Positions 43,851 to 56,000 of a stretch of 64,000 bases of DNA are shown here, in pieces. Positions within the stretch are counted from its first letter, which is position 1, and the number at the start of each line of letters is the position of its first letter. The DNA is from Pyrus communis (Eukaryota > Streptophyta > Magnoliopsida > Rosales > Rosaceae), in the NCBI RefSeq assembly GCF_963583255.1, contig NC_084813.1, forward strand, positions 869,001 through 933,000, written 5' to 3'. The position numbers and the translations under genes are program-made. The notes beneath the pieces are model-generated. The model saw only the letters and a program-made list of their open reading frames with translations, searched no databases and was not told where the DNA came from.

Positions 43851-45431
43851 TTATTCAGTTAGTTTGTCATCATCCCTATCAATCCAAAAAGACTTCAAAT
43901 GCTTGTCAATCGCAAGCGACACCAACGTGATTTCGTCCATGAGCACATGCGACCTTTCTCCGGCAACAAACTCAAAAACCTCGCCGTTGACTTCGACTGA
44001 GCTACATCCCGGCACCTTTCTCACCTTTTTCTCCTCCATTCCCTTCCTCAGCGTTGTGACATCGTCCCACTGGTTGGCGGAGGCGTAGATGTTTGAAAGA
44101 AGAACACGCACGCCACTGTGGTCTAAGCTTTTCCCAGACAAGCGCTCGACCATTTCTCTACCTAACTCAACATCTCCATGAACCCTACAAGCATTGAGCA
44201 ATGCACCCAAGACGTACGAGTCTGGTTCCATGGGTATCTCTCTCACAACTTTCTTTGCCTCTTCTAGCATACCAGCTCTTCCCAGTAAATCCACCAAACA
44301 ACCATAGTGCTGGACCCCTGGCTGTATCCCAAAAGTGTTGCTCATACTTTCAAAGATTCGCAGTCCCTCGTCCACCAAACCCATCCGACTGCAGGCACTC
44401 AACACGCATATGAATGTAACTTCATTGGGCGCAATTCCTTCATCCTGCATTCTCACGAACAACGAAATGGCGCTCTCACTTTCACCGCAATTTGCAAGCC
44501 CCGAAATCAAAGAAGTGAAAGCAAAGACATCCCTACTCGGCATCTCATTAAACACAGCATGAGCAGTTTCAACACAACCGCACTTTGTGTACATGTCGAC
44601 AAGAGCAGTGCCCAACACTCTATCTAATTTCATCCCCTTCCGGCTCACATACGCATGTATCCACCTTCCTTGATCCAGTGCACCAAGGAAAGCACAAGCA
44701 GTGAGTGCACCAACAATCCCCGCATGGTTAGGCAAAACCCCGGAAACCTGCATATCAACGAAAAGCTCCAAAGCCTCACTGAACAACCCAACTTGCACAT
44801 ACCCATTAATCAAAGCGCTCCACGAAACCGCATTCTTCTCAGGCATTTCATCGAACAGCTCCCGTGCAACCTCAACTTGGCCAGACTTCACGTACCCATT
44901 AATCAACGCAGTCCAGGTAACAACATCTTTAAAAACGCTCATATCGAACAGTTTCCGAGCTGGGTTTATGGAATCACAAGTCACATACAAATGGATCAAC
45001 CCGTTCTGCACAAAATCGTACGACTCCCACCCCAACCGGATTGCATGGCAATGGAGCACCAAACCCATTGACAGATATGAGAGGTCGGTGCAAGCTCGAA
45101 GAAGAAAGGAGAAAGTGTAGTTGTTGGGCAGGAGGCCGCTCTGAATCATGTCGTTGTAGAGAGACAGAGCTCTCATAGACTCATTTCTCTCGGCGAAAGC
45201 TCTGATCATGACGTTCCAAATGTAGGTGGTCCGGTGTGGCATGTGGCGGAAGAGTCGAAATGCATGGCGTAAATCGCCGGAGTTCGATTCGGAACAGAAG
45301 GCGATGATCTTGGCAGCTGCGTAAGGATCGAAAAGGGTGCCGGAGACTGTGAGGTGGGATTGAGTTTGCCTGATATGCGCCATTGTGAGGCATTGGTCCA
45401 AAATTGACAGAGCTCTCCTGCTTGATTTCAT
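43851..45431 (-). CDS. PLS-class pentatricopeptide repeat protein, E subgroup
   Basis: 526 aa, intronless, as is usual for plant PPR genes. About ten PPR units run from residue 40 to 405: WNVMIRAFAERNESMRALSL, then WTALINGYVKSGQVEVARELF, then WSALINGYVQVG, then ALVDMYTKCGCVETAHAVF, then YGCLVDLLGRAGMLEEA. They alternate P, L and S lengths. The C-terminus has an E motif (GALLNACRVHGDVELG, then LLSNIYASANQWDDV) and an E+-like segment (VPGCSSVEVNGEVFEF) but no DYW deaminase domain. E-class proteins act in organelle RNA editing, usually recruiting a deaminase in trans. The mitochondrial or plastid target and RNA site cannot be read here. The start is the first Met of the frame, and the N-terminal 30 residues could serve as a transit peptide. 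Confidence 0.95.
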   Translation of the reverse strand: MKSSRRALSILDQCLTMAHIRQTQSHLTVSGTLFDPYAAAKIIAFCSESNSGDLRHAFRLFRHMPHRTTYIWNVMIRAFAERNESMRALSLYNDMIQSGLLPNNYTFSFLLRACTDLSYLSMGLVLHCHAIRLGWESYDFVQNGLIHLYVTCDSINPARKLFDMSVFKDVVTWTALINGYVKSGQVEVARELFDEMPEKNAVSWSALINGYVQVGLFSEALELFVDMQVSGVLPNHAGIVGALTACAFLGALDQGRWIHAYVSRKGMKLDRVLGTALVDMYTKCGCVETAHAVFNEMPSRDVFAFTSLISGLANCGESESAISLFVRMQDEGIAPNEVTFICVLSACSRMGLVDEGLRIFESMSNTFGIQPGVQHYGCLVDLLGRAGMLEEAKKVVREIPMEPDSYVLGALLNACRVHGDVELGREMVERLSGKSLDHSGVRVLLSNIYASANQWDDVTTLRKGMEEKKVRKVPGCSSVEVNGEVFEFVAGERSHVLMDEITLVSLAIDKHLKSFWIDRDDDKLTE

Positions 45432-46258
45432 GTAATACTTTCGATTTTGAAGGCAATCTGATTTCGCATAAAGTCGTTAAAAAATATTGAGAAAAGACAC
45501 AAATAAAAATTTTAAAAATAACCAAGAAATTCTACCATGTAATTTATTATGTTCTATGATCTGATTTTCTAATGTTAAAAGGGAACATTGGAGCAATTGT
45601 GAACTTTGGCTGGAGTTTTGTTCTCTGAATTGAAAATTCATTAGTATTGGTCATTGAATTTGTTATGATATAGAGCAATCATCTTTTTTGTCAATTCTGT
45701 TAGAACTTTTATCTATTTTTTTTTTCTCTCTTTAAATCCTTTATTTTGGATTGATGTCCTAATGGAGTTAGAGAAAATTATCATCTTTCTATATTAAAAC
45801 AAGTTCAAGAACTAATGCTTATGGATTTTTAGTTCAATGAACAAAACTTTAATTGAGCTAAAATTCACTGACCACTAGTCCAATTACCTTTAATGTTAAT
45901 TGTTTCTTTTCCCCTTTTAATCAGTAATGTTCACGTTTTCTCGAATTGACTCTTAGGGACATGAATAACTAGTCAATATGTATTATACGATTCATTAAAA
46001 ACATAATCAGCTATTTTGGTCTAGTATCATTTCTCTTTTCAATGCTAAAAAATGCCCTAAGTTCGAAACTCTTCATCCCTCCATTGTCAAAGGACAAAAC
46101 ATATTGTCCAAATTACGGTGGCGGGTTCCGAACCCCAAACCTCATGCTTTACAAATAGTGTTATCCACCATAAGGTTATGCCTCAGTTTGTAAACTCCAA
46201 CCACATCCATGGCTGTTTTATTTGACAGGCTAATGGTGCAAGAGTCTACCACAGAACA
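45432..46258. other. Intergenic, no gene recognised
   Basis: PPR promoter side and 3' flank of the P450 pseudogene. A SINE-like box B (GGGTTCGGAACCCGCC on the minus strand near 46113) is present without clear ends. Confidence 0.4.
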
Positions 46259-48405
46259 TTACATGCAAACAGAAGTCGACAGCCGAACTCTCTTGTCCTT
46301 TTGAATTGTACGTCCCACTTTTTCTTCCATATTGTCCAAGATATCAGGAGCACATTCCCATTCAAAAGCATGGAGCATCGCTGCCAAGTAAAAGTGCACC
46401 GTGCGATGAGCAAGGGGCCATCCCGCGCATACCCTTCTCTCCCTCCCAAAAGGCAGCAGAGCGAAGTCTTGGCCTTTGACATCGATGCTCGAACCAATGA
46501 ACCTTTCTGCTTTGAATTTGAAAGGTTCTTCCCAAATACTCGGGTCCCTCACAATCGCCCAAACATTTACCAGAGCAAAGCAAAGCTTAGGAATATGATA
46601 CTCGGAAAACTCACATGCCGCGTTTGTGCAACGCTGTATGACTGGGGCTGCAGGGTGGAGCCGGAAAACTTCTTTCACTGCCGCTTGAAGGTAAGGTAGA
46701 TTCACAATGTCGGTCTCTACAACAAACCTGTCATTTCCTACCACTTGGATTATCGACTCACAAAAAATATCCCTTTGATGATATTTCTAGGAAGGCTTTT
46801 CAATTCGTCATCTCTATCACTTCTCCATTCCAGTAACACACCTAACAAGTCCGGCTTGTCCTTTTTAATACTCTTTTGGATTCTGATTTTCCTCTCTTCC
46901 AACTTCTCGTTGATAAGTTTATCGTAGAAAGCATCATATCTACGGAAACTCTTTATTGTTCTCCGTTTCAATTCTCGAGGATCTTGAATAACGGGATGAA
47001 ATCAACAACAACAACATTGGATATGCTGAGAATTTTCGCCAGTTCCCTCATTGTCTCTTTTAGTTCTCTCCCTTCCTTTTTTGTGCAATCGAAAAGGCTC
47101 TTACTACACACAAGGTTACTCAAAAGGTTGGCTAAGGAGAAGAAAGCCCACTCCCTAATGGCCGCATGATTCTTTGACATTGAAGTTTAATAGAGTTGCT
47201 TTAGTACCCCCCCATGAACCTACGATTAAACAAAAGATTGAGGACTGGAATTGAAGAAATGGAAAAAGTACATCCAGAACTGGAATTGGCATAAGTATTG
47301 AGGATTAGACAAGCAAGACTACACTCCGTCGCCAACTGTTATTCTTTCAAGCTGCATACTCTTCCCTCGTTTAGAGCAATGAAAGAGAAGAAACCCTAGA
47401 TATATAGAAAAACTTTCCCTCCCTCCAACAGACCAAAGCTAAATATTAAAAACTACAATCTTGATACAAATCATTGAATTTTTTTTGTTCTTTGAATGAA
47501 ATTGGATCATGCCACTAGTACTACAATCTTGTGGTATTTCTCTTTCACTTGTAAGCACTATTCTAAAAATCCTTACTTAGCGCCGCCTAGGCGCTAGGCG
47601 GATGGCCCCTAGGTGTTTGAAAATTAAACAAATACGCCTAGACCTGCTTAGGCGCCCACCTAACCCGCCTAAACCCGTCTAGATCCTGACTCTCACTTAG
47701 ATAGAAAATCGATAACTCTCTCTTAAAGTGTAATTTATGGAGGGCTTACATAGTCACATGTGAAAATCCATTTCAATATTTAGGACTAGGAAGGAATTGA
47801 AGATCAATCTTTGCAGTTACCAGTTTATCCGAGCAGTATACATCATCGAGCAGGTAAAATTTTAGATGCAACGGACAAACCTATTGCTTGCGATTTGGTT
47901 CAAAAGTCTTCAGGGCCTTAAGAGAGCACACCTTTTCCGCCAATATTCTTCTTAGCACTCTCCACAGCGTACCCACCGAAAAAATAACGGACAGCCCTTC
48001 GTATGACATGATCCCGAAGGCTTCAGTGACGATATGGTTGCAGAAAACATCATCGTGTTGCCGAAAGATCTGGCATGTCATTTCCGGTGAAGATGCCACA
48101 ATGACGGGCTGTGAACCCAATTTTAGGCTGAAGAGTGGACCATTAATTTTTGATAGCTTAAATAAATCTTCATGCAGGCGAATACTGAGGTGAGGAAGGC
48201 TCCCAAGTATCGGCCATCCAACAGGTCCCAGCTGCGAGTTTTTCCAGTTCTTGTTTCTGTAACCATGGACTGCATAAGTGATGAAAAAATATGCAAAAAT
48301 CAACGACGATATAGCTGCAAGAAGTAGTACTGCAACGTTGGTAATGCAGAGAGGGAAGGTTGAAGCTGCTGCTGCTGAAATTGAAGTAAAATACAGGCAA
48401 TCCAT
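46259..48405 (-). pseudogene. Cytochrome P450 pseudogene (A-type, CYP76/CYP80-like)
   Basis: Three pieces in order on the minus strand. 48405-47881 holds the membrane anchor (NVAVLLLAAISSLIF), a hinge GPVGWPILGSLPHL and the start of the substrate region, ending in an in-frame stop. About 700 bp of unrelated sequence follows. 47180-46750 holds the D-G helix region (MSKNHAAIREWAFFSLANLL, KPDLLGVLLEW) and ends RNIIKGIFF. 46744-46259 holds the K helix (KEVFRLHP), a PERF-like AERF, and the heme loop PFGRERRVCAG. The I-helix oxygen motif AGTDTTS is missing, deleted at about 46750 with a frameshift. The heme loop carries Glu where Gly is standard. Not functional. Confidence 0.88.
47575..47700. repeat. 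GCCTAGGCGC-type repeat inside the P450 pseudogene
   Basis: Words CGCCTAGGCGCTAGGCGG and TTAGGCGCCCACCTAACCCG form an inverted, GC-rich cluster of the kind found in plant hAT-derived MITEs. It lies within the segment separating the N-terminal and middle P450 fragments. Confidence 0.4.
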
Positions 48406-50051
48406 GGTGTTATTTCTATATCTTTTGGTTCTTCTCTCTGAGTATATAATTACGTATGTGCTTACAAACAAACAAACTGAGCATCTTTCTTTGAACAGTT
48501 GTCCGATGCATGCTCTCTTTCTCTGATGCATGTAACGCCTTCTGGTTGAAATTGAGGTGGTGATGACTAGTTTACAATGCATGCAATAAAGTGCTTCTGG
48601 ATAAACCGAGACAGAAACGGTGTCGCAAGCTAGAAGAAATGGAGGGAAGTGATTTATATCTTCTGATAGCAAAGATGTACGTGAATTTTGTTAAGAAAGA
48701 AGCTTTTTTTTTTTTTTTTCAATGAAAATAAACAAGGATTAGGCAAGATTAGTGATGAGTCAACAGTCGTATGCGAGGCACCAACCCTCTACCCTACACG
48801 GGGAAATGACCGTTGTTAAGAACAACCTGGCCACATACTACTTCACCATCCTAGATAAAAGCAACATAAAAGGTGTCGCCTCAATCTAATCTCAATATCT
48901 GCTACAGGATTATTCATTCGGCAGCAACTTATAGGTAACCAAAACAAATAATGGACGAATTGACTAACATACTCCTTCATTTCCCGTGAGGTTTATCGTG
49001 TTCTCACAACACACACTCAAGTTTGAGAAACCACTAAACACTTCTCGAGTGTTGTGATACCTCTGTCTATTTTTCTATTCGCGGTTGTATTTGAAGGATT
49101 GACAAACATATTCGAGGTTTAGAAGACGTGGTAGAAACAATGTAGAAGGTAGCTCCTCGTCCATTGTCATATTTAAATACAAGTTTTTGACTTCATGTTT
49201 TTGAAGATGTATGTCAAAAGCATTCATCTTTGTAAAGACAATTTGCCATTTAATACCACGATCTAGTGTTGTTTCTTGCGAAGTCGACAACACAAGATAC
49301 ATAATCAATTGGTCAATGACTACTTTGTCCCGAATCCTCTATACTCGGATGAAGACCTCACACATTGACATCGAATGAGGCATACTCCTGAGATAAACCT
49401 TCAATTCGTAAGGTCGTCACAGTTTCTCGCCCCATCAAAAACTTACAAACGCCTACGCAAACCCAATGGATCAAATTGATGAATCCTTGAGGATATTCGA
49501 GTCTGCATTTGACTACGGACCTTGGTGAATTTTTTGGTACAATTTACAAGGCTCAGTACCTCCGAGCATTAACATACATGTAGCCAAGAGGCGAGGCTTC
49601 CCTGGGATGATAAGGATAGCAGAACTGCATCCTTTAGCACTGGATCTTGAAGAATTGTCCAATGCGATGGCAAGAGAGGTTCAAAAAGCCAACATGCATC
49701 ACGAGTCTATCTTTCTTTAGCATCCTAGGAACTCCAAACGACATAAATTGGCAGCTAGAAACAGAAAAATAAAAGGATACGATGCTACAAATCTTTAACG
49801 TTTAACTATTTTCCAAAGTTCAAATATATTTAACCATAAAGATCTTTTTCATCAGAGCTTAATAGTCCCTGAAAGATAAGTCATACAATACCGAGGAAAT
49901 GCACGCCGAAAGAGGGGGAAGAGGGGAAGGGAAATGCAGAGAGAAATAGATTGAGCATCATGTCACATGCTAATGCATTCAACCGGAAGTTTCTCCCATA
50001 GTAAGCGGACTAGAAGCAGAACGTGGAACGGTTTCATACAATCAACAAATT
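48406..50051. other. Intergenic, no gene recognised
   Basis: Between the P450 pseudogene and the 3' end of ARF8. A short open stretch at 49594-49719 (RGFPGMIRIAELHPLALDLE) looks like an old coding fragment but matches nothing I know. The last few hundred bases should contain the ARF8 3' UTR. Confidence 0.4.
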
Positions 50052-53000
50052 TCAATATTCAAGCGAGCCGAGAGATGGTAGCCCTGAAACAATGTCTTGC
50101 CCTTCACCGCCACTGCTGTTCAACCTTTGACCTGTATTTGGGCTAAAGGATTCAACTGCTTGGTGCCCCATTTTGTGCACATCCTCAGGAGAAAGTATCT
50201 TGATATACCAAACATTGTTCACAAAGGACCTGCATATGATTTCATATACTAGTGAGACCCGCAAAAATGTCGTATTACTTGTTGCTCCTTCATATAATGT
50301 AAAAGTTAAATATACTTAAGTAACTGACCAAAAGGAAACGTTCAAGAGAAGACTAAAGAAATTATTCCTTAGGTGTTAAACCACCATTTCTATATATTTC
50401 GATTAGAATGTTCTGGCAAAAATTGTTTTATATCCTAAAAACTTCCCCACACATGGCCTCCCGCCACTGGAGCTGAACACGTGGCGTTCAATATAAATTA
50501 GGACTAGGAGGTTGCAGTTGAGAGAATTCAACTTAAAACCTCACTCTGATACCATGATAACATTTGCTTGCTCCCAAAGATGTAAACCACATTCCATTTT
50601 TTTCTATATGATATCCAGTAGTATAACTAGTCAAGGATTAAACTAGAATACAGGTAATCTAATGGTAAGCAGAATGATATGCAACTGATCTGAGAACTTA
50701 CTCCCATGGGTCGTCTCCAAGGAGAAGCACATCATCCTCCCTGTCAACGAATACAAGCTGCCAGCCTGATCTAAGACGATCCTCCAACTTCCCCTCAATC
50801 CCAAACATCTGTCCCAGCTCTTCTCGCAGCTCATGATAGCTGCTGAACCGGGATATGTCCAGTGAGCGGCCAACTGACCCTGACTTATAAACCTGCACTA
50901 GCAACAGAGTATCATCCGTCCAGCAATTTTAAAAAATGAAAGCAGTAACATTGAAAAAGCAAAACACCTAATTACTTTCAGCTCACACCTTGACAAATGT
51001 ACAATTGTTGGGGGTCGGTGGATCCACTTGCCCTGCACTGTGCAACAACTCAGAAGAGTCTTGCATGCAACCATACAGAGAGCTCTGAAGTCCCGAGTCC
51101 CCTAAAGGCATTGAAATGTCAGCATCATTTGACGAAGTCGCAAAACTGGGCGCACTGGTTGGGAATAGAAGTCCAGAAGATTCAATATTAACACCAAACA
51201 GAGTAGGATTATGGGTATCTGAATTTAAATTCTCTTGCTCAACTGCATTGTCTTTCTCATTAAATGGTGGAAATGACATTGAGTGGGCAAAAGCATTGGC
51301 CTGTCCATGTGCATACTTCGGAGCCCAGGATTGCTGAGGTGACTGCTCAGTTGGCATTGAATGACCAGCTCTGGACATGCTCAAAAGATTTCCACTCCCA
51401 TCAGGACAGAGTGTACCAAGCATGTTCTGTCTAGGAGTAGTAGATGCTGAGAACTTTGTGCTTGAATCACTTAAGTCTGTTTTTGGGAACGACGGAGATG
51501 ACACAACCATTTGCTGACTCTGATGGAGTTGTTCATTTTGAACCTTGAGTGCATCCTGATAGGCGTTTTGCTGTTGCTGAGCCTGCTCATCTGTTTGATT
51601 GTTAAATTGTTGCTGGAGAAGGTGCTGAGGCATATTCTCCATTGAAACTTGTGGCTGTCCCTGCAGGATATTATGAGGGATTGACTGCTGAATTGCTTGC
51701 TGTGGTAACTGCAGCACCGGATTGTGGCTACCCGACTGCTGAACATACTGAAAAGGCTGCTGAAAGTGCATCATCTGTTGTCTTAGCTGATCTCCACTTC
51801 CTAGATTCTGCGAACCAGCAGCCAACATGGCCTGGTACTGCTGATTGTGATCATTTCCAATCACTGTCGAATCCAATCTCTGTTGCATCCATGGAAACAT
51901 ACCAACATTTTGAAAGTTCATGGACTGAAGACCTTGCTCTACAGCTCCCCCCCTTAGCCACATTAAGCTATTAGATTCATCTCTATTATCTGCAGTAACA
52001 ATGAAGCAAAGAACAATTAAGCTATTTGGACTTTCTAACGCCCCTATGAAGCAAGTTTTTTTCAGTAAAGGAAACAATACATCTGCCTTTATAGTGAATT
52101 ATACAGTACGCAATGAAATTACCACAGGTTTTACCAAAACAATACAAATGCCACTCTCTTGACTTAAAGCATGGTAAGTGGAATTTTAAATGGCTCATGC
52201 TATCTCATTGGAAAGCAAAACCTTTTGCATGTTAAGTTGAAATAAATAAAAGCAATATGTGCCATTGCCTTCTCACTCAACACATTTAATATGAAACTGT
52301 GAGATGATGATGATGCATAAAAACTCAACGATTCATATCTTAACATGAGATACTTCAGAGCATAACTAAAGGTGAGAAATCAATGACAAACAAAAAATAG
52401 TCTTATTACAATTTATAAGGCAAGAGCAACTTAGGAACTCTGGTGAATTTTATTGGGTCCAAAGGGCGACCCCAAGCCAACAAGGCTCCCACTTTGCGAG
52501 GGTCAGGGGAGGAACGTCTATCGTACGCAGCCTCTCCTGAATCACTTTGGCCTCAGATAGACACTAGAATGGCATGAAGTAGATCCGAGGAGAAAGCACC
52601 ATAATATTACAAACATTAAACAGCTTATTTCATGCATAAAGAAAAGTATTTTACTGGACCATTTTAAAATTTCAAACCTACACTTCATAAAGAAATTTAC
52701 TTGACCTCATCTATATCACTTAGAATTAGCCTATCAAACATGTGTGTATCAAATTTAATCCATTCAATGCCAAAAGCAAAAAAAAATGTCTGAAAATAGC
52801 ATTGAATTTTTCTGAGGATAAAGACACCAAATAATAAAACCACATTTGAACATAGGCTTTACCATGCATAGATGAGGCCCCAGGATACCAAGGACGTTTC
52901 AGTCGAAGGGGAAACAGTGATGGGTACATGGGGAAAGTTGTCAAAGGCTCAATCTCCCATAATGATACCCTTGGCTGCCTCTCACCTGCAGTAGACTCAT

Positions 53001-56000
53001 CCCAACCAACCTAAAGAAAGAAAAGAACAAAATGTTAAGAATAAAACTAAGGCAGAAACAAAATGGCCCAAACTCGTAAAGCCTGGTAAAAAAAACGGAA
53101 CATGGTAACAACATACCATAAAGAATACCATGTATATTCTGCCCAATGGTTTGCGAGTTTTTTTAGGACAAGGTGTTTCCTTTCAGGTACCAATTGGTCT
53201 AAAAATATTATTATTCAAAGAACAAATTTATATGTGTAGTATAAATATGTGCCCTTTATTATAGTTAAGAGTCCTTTCACTAGGTATTAATGTATTAGCA
53301 CCTGGGAGTCTATTTTCTTTAGCATTGGTAATTTTTCTCCATTAAGTTTTCGTTAAGTCAGCCACATTTTTCATTAGGTATTAATGTATTAGCACTTGCA
53401 TTCATAGTGCCCAAGCCATGCAAAGACTAGAGAACACAAGTCAGAGAGGCACCAATAGCAATGGAAGCCAAGGTAGGACACAACCAATGGGATGAGGAGG
53501 GTATGTGGAAAAAGAATATGAAGAAGGATATAGGTGGTTTTCAAGGTGTGAAAATCTGAATTTCTTATTTGTCTACCTTTTCATTTCTTCTTTCATATTT
53601 CATTTTCCACATCAAATATTTTGTCTACTATTTACCACATTGACCATTTAGTGGTGAATGAGATGGAGACTGCCTAGGGGCCTATTTTGAGCTTTTAAGA
53701 AAGAAAGAAAAAAGTGAAAACTCTAATCATAATGGGTTTTAAATACCATAATTACAATCAGAGTGGACTGCCACAGATAAATATTGGGAGATTTTGATAC
53801 GTCTCAAATGCATGAGGGAGGTCCTTGTACTTTCAAGCTGAGATGAGGTTAGCACAACTTACACTTGCAAAAGAAACCATGAAAAATACCGTCTTCTGAT
53901 AGAAATTCGGTTTTGATGTGCTCACTTGTGTTTGGACCAAAGTTCAATAAACTGAATTTGTTTTAAGTACATCCTTGTGTGTGTGTGTGTGTGTGTGTTG
54001 GGGGATGGGGCGTTTAATAGAGTAAATACAAGAAACCAAGAAAAAAAAAAAATTGGTCCCATAGTCAGGTTGGTGTCATCGTATTACAGGCACACATAAA
54101 GGAAAGTAGATGGAGATTTGTTCTTCCTATCAGAGGTCTTAATCTTTCATTAAACAGCATTAGATATATAACGTCTGATGTCCTACCTACCACACCATAC
54201 AAAATTATAAATGGAGTCTAGGGCGTATAATCACAAGGAAATGCAATTGTATAATTATGCATCATTACCTTGACAGATCGCCAATGAGAATTTGGCCACC
54301 GAACAGGATCCAGATCACTTATGCCAGTTATCGTACCCATGTACCTTGATAAGCCCAACATTGATCATGTTAATAGTGTACAATTAAGTATATCAAAGCA
54401 ACACACATCGAGAAAAAATCAGTTGGGTGAACACTATTAAGGAACAAGCGTCTATATTTTCTGCTCTAAACTAGTTTATTCAGTATCAGTGGAATATACA
54501 CAAATGCCAACTAACCCTCCATACACTGCAATCTCTAAATAATACCTATGCATCATGATTAATTTTACTAGCCTCGTTTAAACACATCTGAAAATTTTTT
54601 ATGGATGTTGGCACAACATAAAGCACTAATCTTGTTGGTGTTTCACTTCTAGAGAACTTAGTGCCAAAATCCATATAGGTTGTTCATGCTCTAAGTTATA
54701 ACCAAGCAATAAATTATTCTATGGTTGCAAGAAAAACTGTATAAATGACATAAGTGATCATTAGGTTAACAATATGAATATTGTAGTTTGACCATGAATA
54801 GCTACAATACCTTCTGACACTAGACTCTTCAGTCTCAAATAGCATCCGGAATCGCATCCCAACTGAAACACGTGTGTGAAATACTGCTTTAATGTATTTT
54901 GATAGGGGTATGACAAACTCAGATGGACTAGCCCTGGACATCATAAACATATAAGCAGATGGGTAATAAAAGCATTGCAAGGAAACAAATATCTGGAGAA
55001 GATTTGCCACCTTGGATTATAAAAAACTGTAAAACAGCTGTTAGTTGAAGCCGCATGAGCTGCAGCAGCAAGAAGTCCAATATGCATGCTATCACTTGAC
55101 AAAACAGAAGATGGCATCACAGTTTGTGGTCGAGTGGCACGACGAATCCCCAAAAAAAGCTGATTCTTTTCATTCCTATTATAGGATGTACCCAGGATAT
55201 CAACGCATGATTTATATGCATATAGAGAAATCACGGGAAAAGAGAGACGAAAAATATACCAAATAAAAAGAACAGAATCTCCAGCAACAAGTCTTTTGGC
55301 ACTAACAAACACACTCCAGCCTGTAGTAAGAAGATGTCGTTTCGGCTGTCCTGCAAGACGAGCAAGGAATGGAACAGGTCAGTTTTCAAGAATTTCCTTA
55401 ATAAGTACTAGGTGACTGCCTTGCACACAAAACAGCATTATCCAGTCAGCAGTGCAGAGCATTTTTATAAAGTAGTTTCAGCAATAAAGATTCCAGCTTG
55501 TTTAATGATTAGAAGAAAGAGAGGATGCGGAAAACTAAAGTATAGTTTATCCATAAAGGAATAACTTGAAGATATTACATTTAAAACTATCCCACTTAAA
55601 AATAACAACAAAAAAAACTAATAAAACTATAGAACTATATCTCTTGATCATATCTGCATTGCTGAAACTAAAGGAACAAGTGACACCATTGAAATATATT
55701 ACATTAAAAACTGTTCCACTTAGAAATAAGTCAAATAACAGAACAGGAAAACAAAACTATATCCCTTGATCATATATGCAATATATTCCGCTCATGTATG
55801 TCATCCTCCTTTGCCCTCCCTAACTTTAAAAAGATTTTATTTAATTTGATCTTTTGATCATATTCCACTAACCCGTACCAACACCACCATCTCAGCACTC
55901 ACTTAAGAGGCAAGTTTTGAGAAAAAAGAGTAACCTGATTTATAAACTGTAAAGCATAAATCTTCAAAAATCTTTAAAAAGTTTACTTTTTGACAATTGA

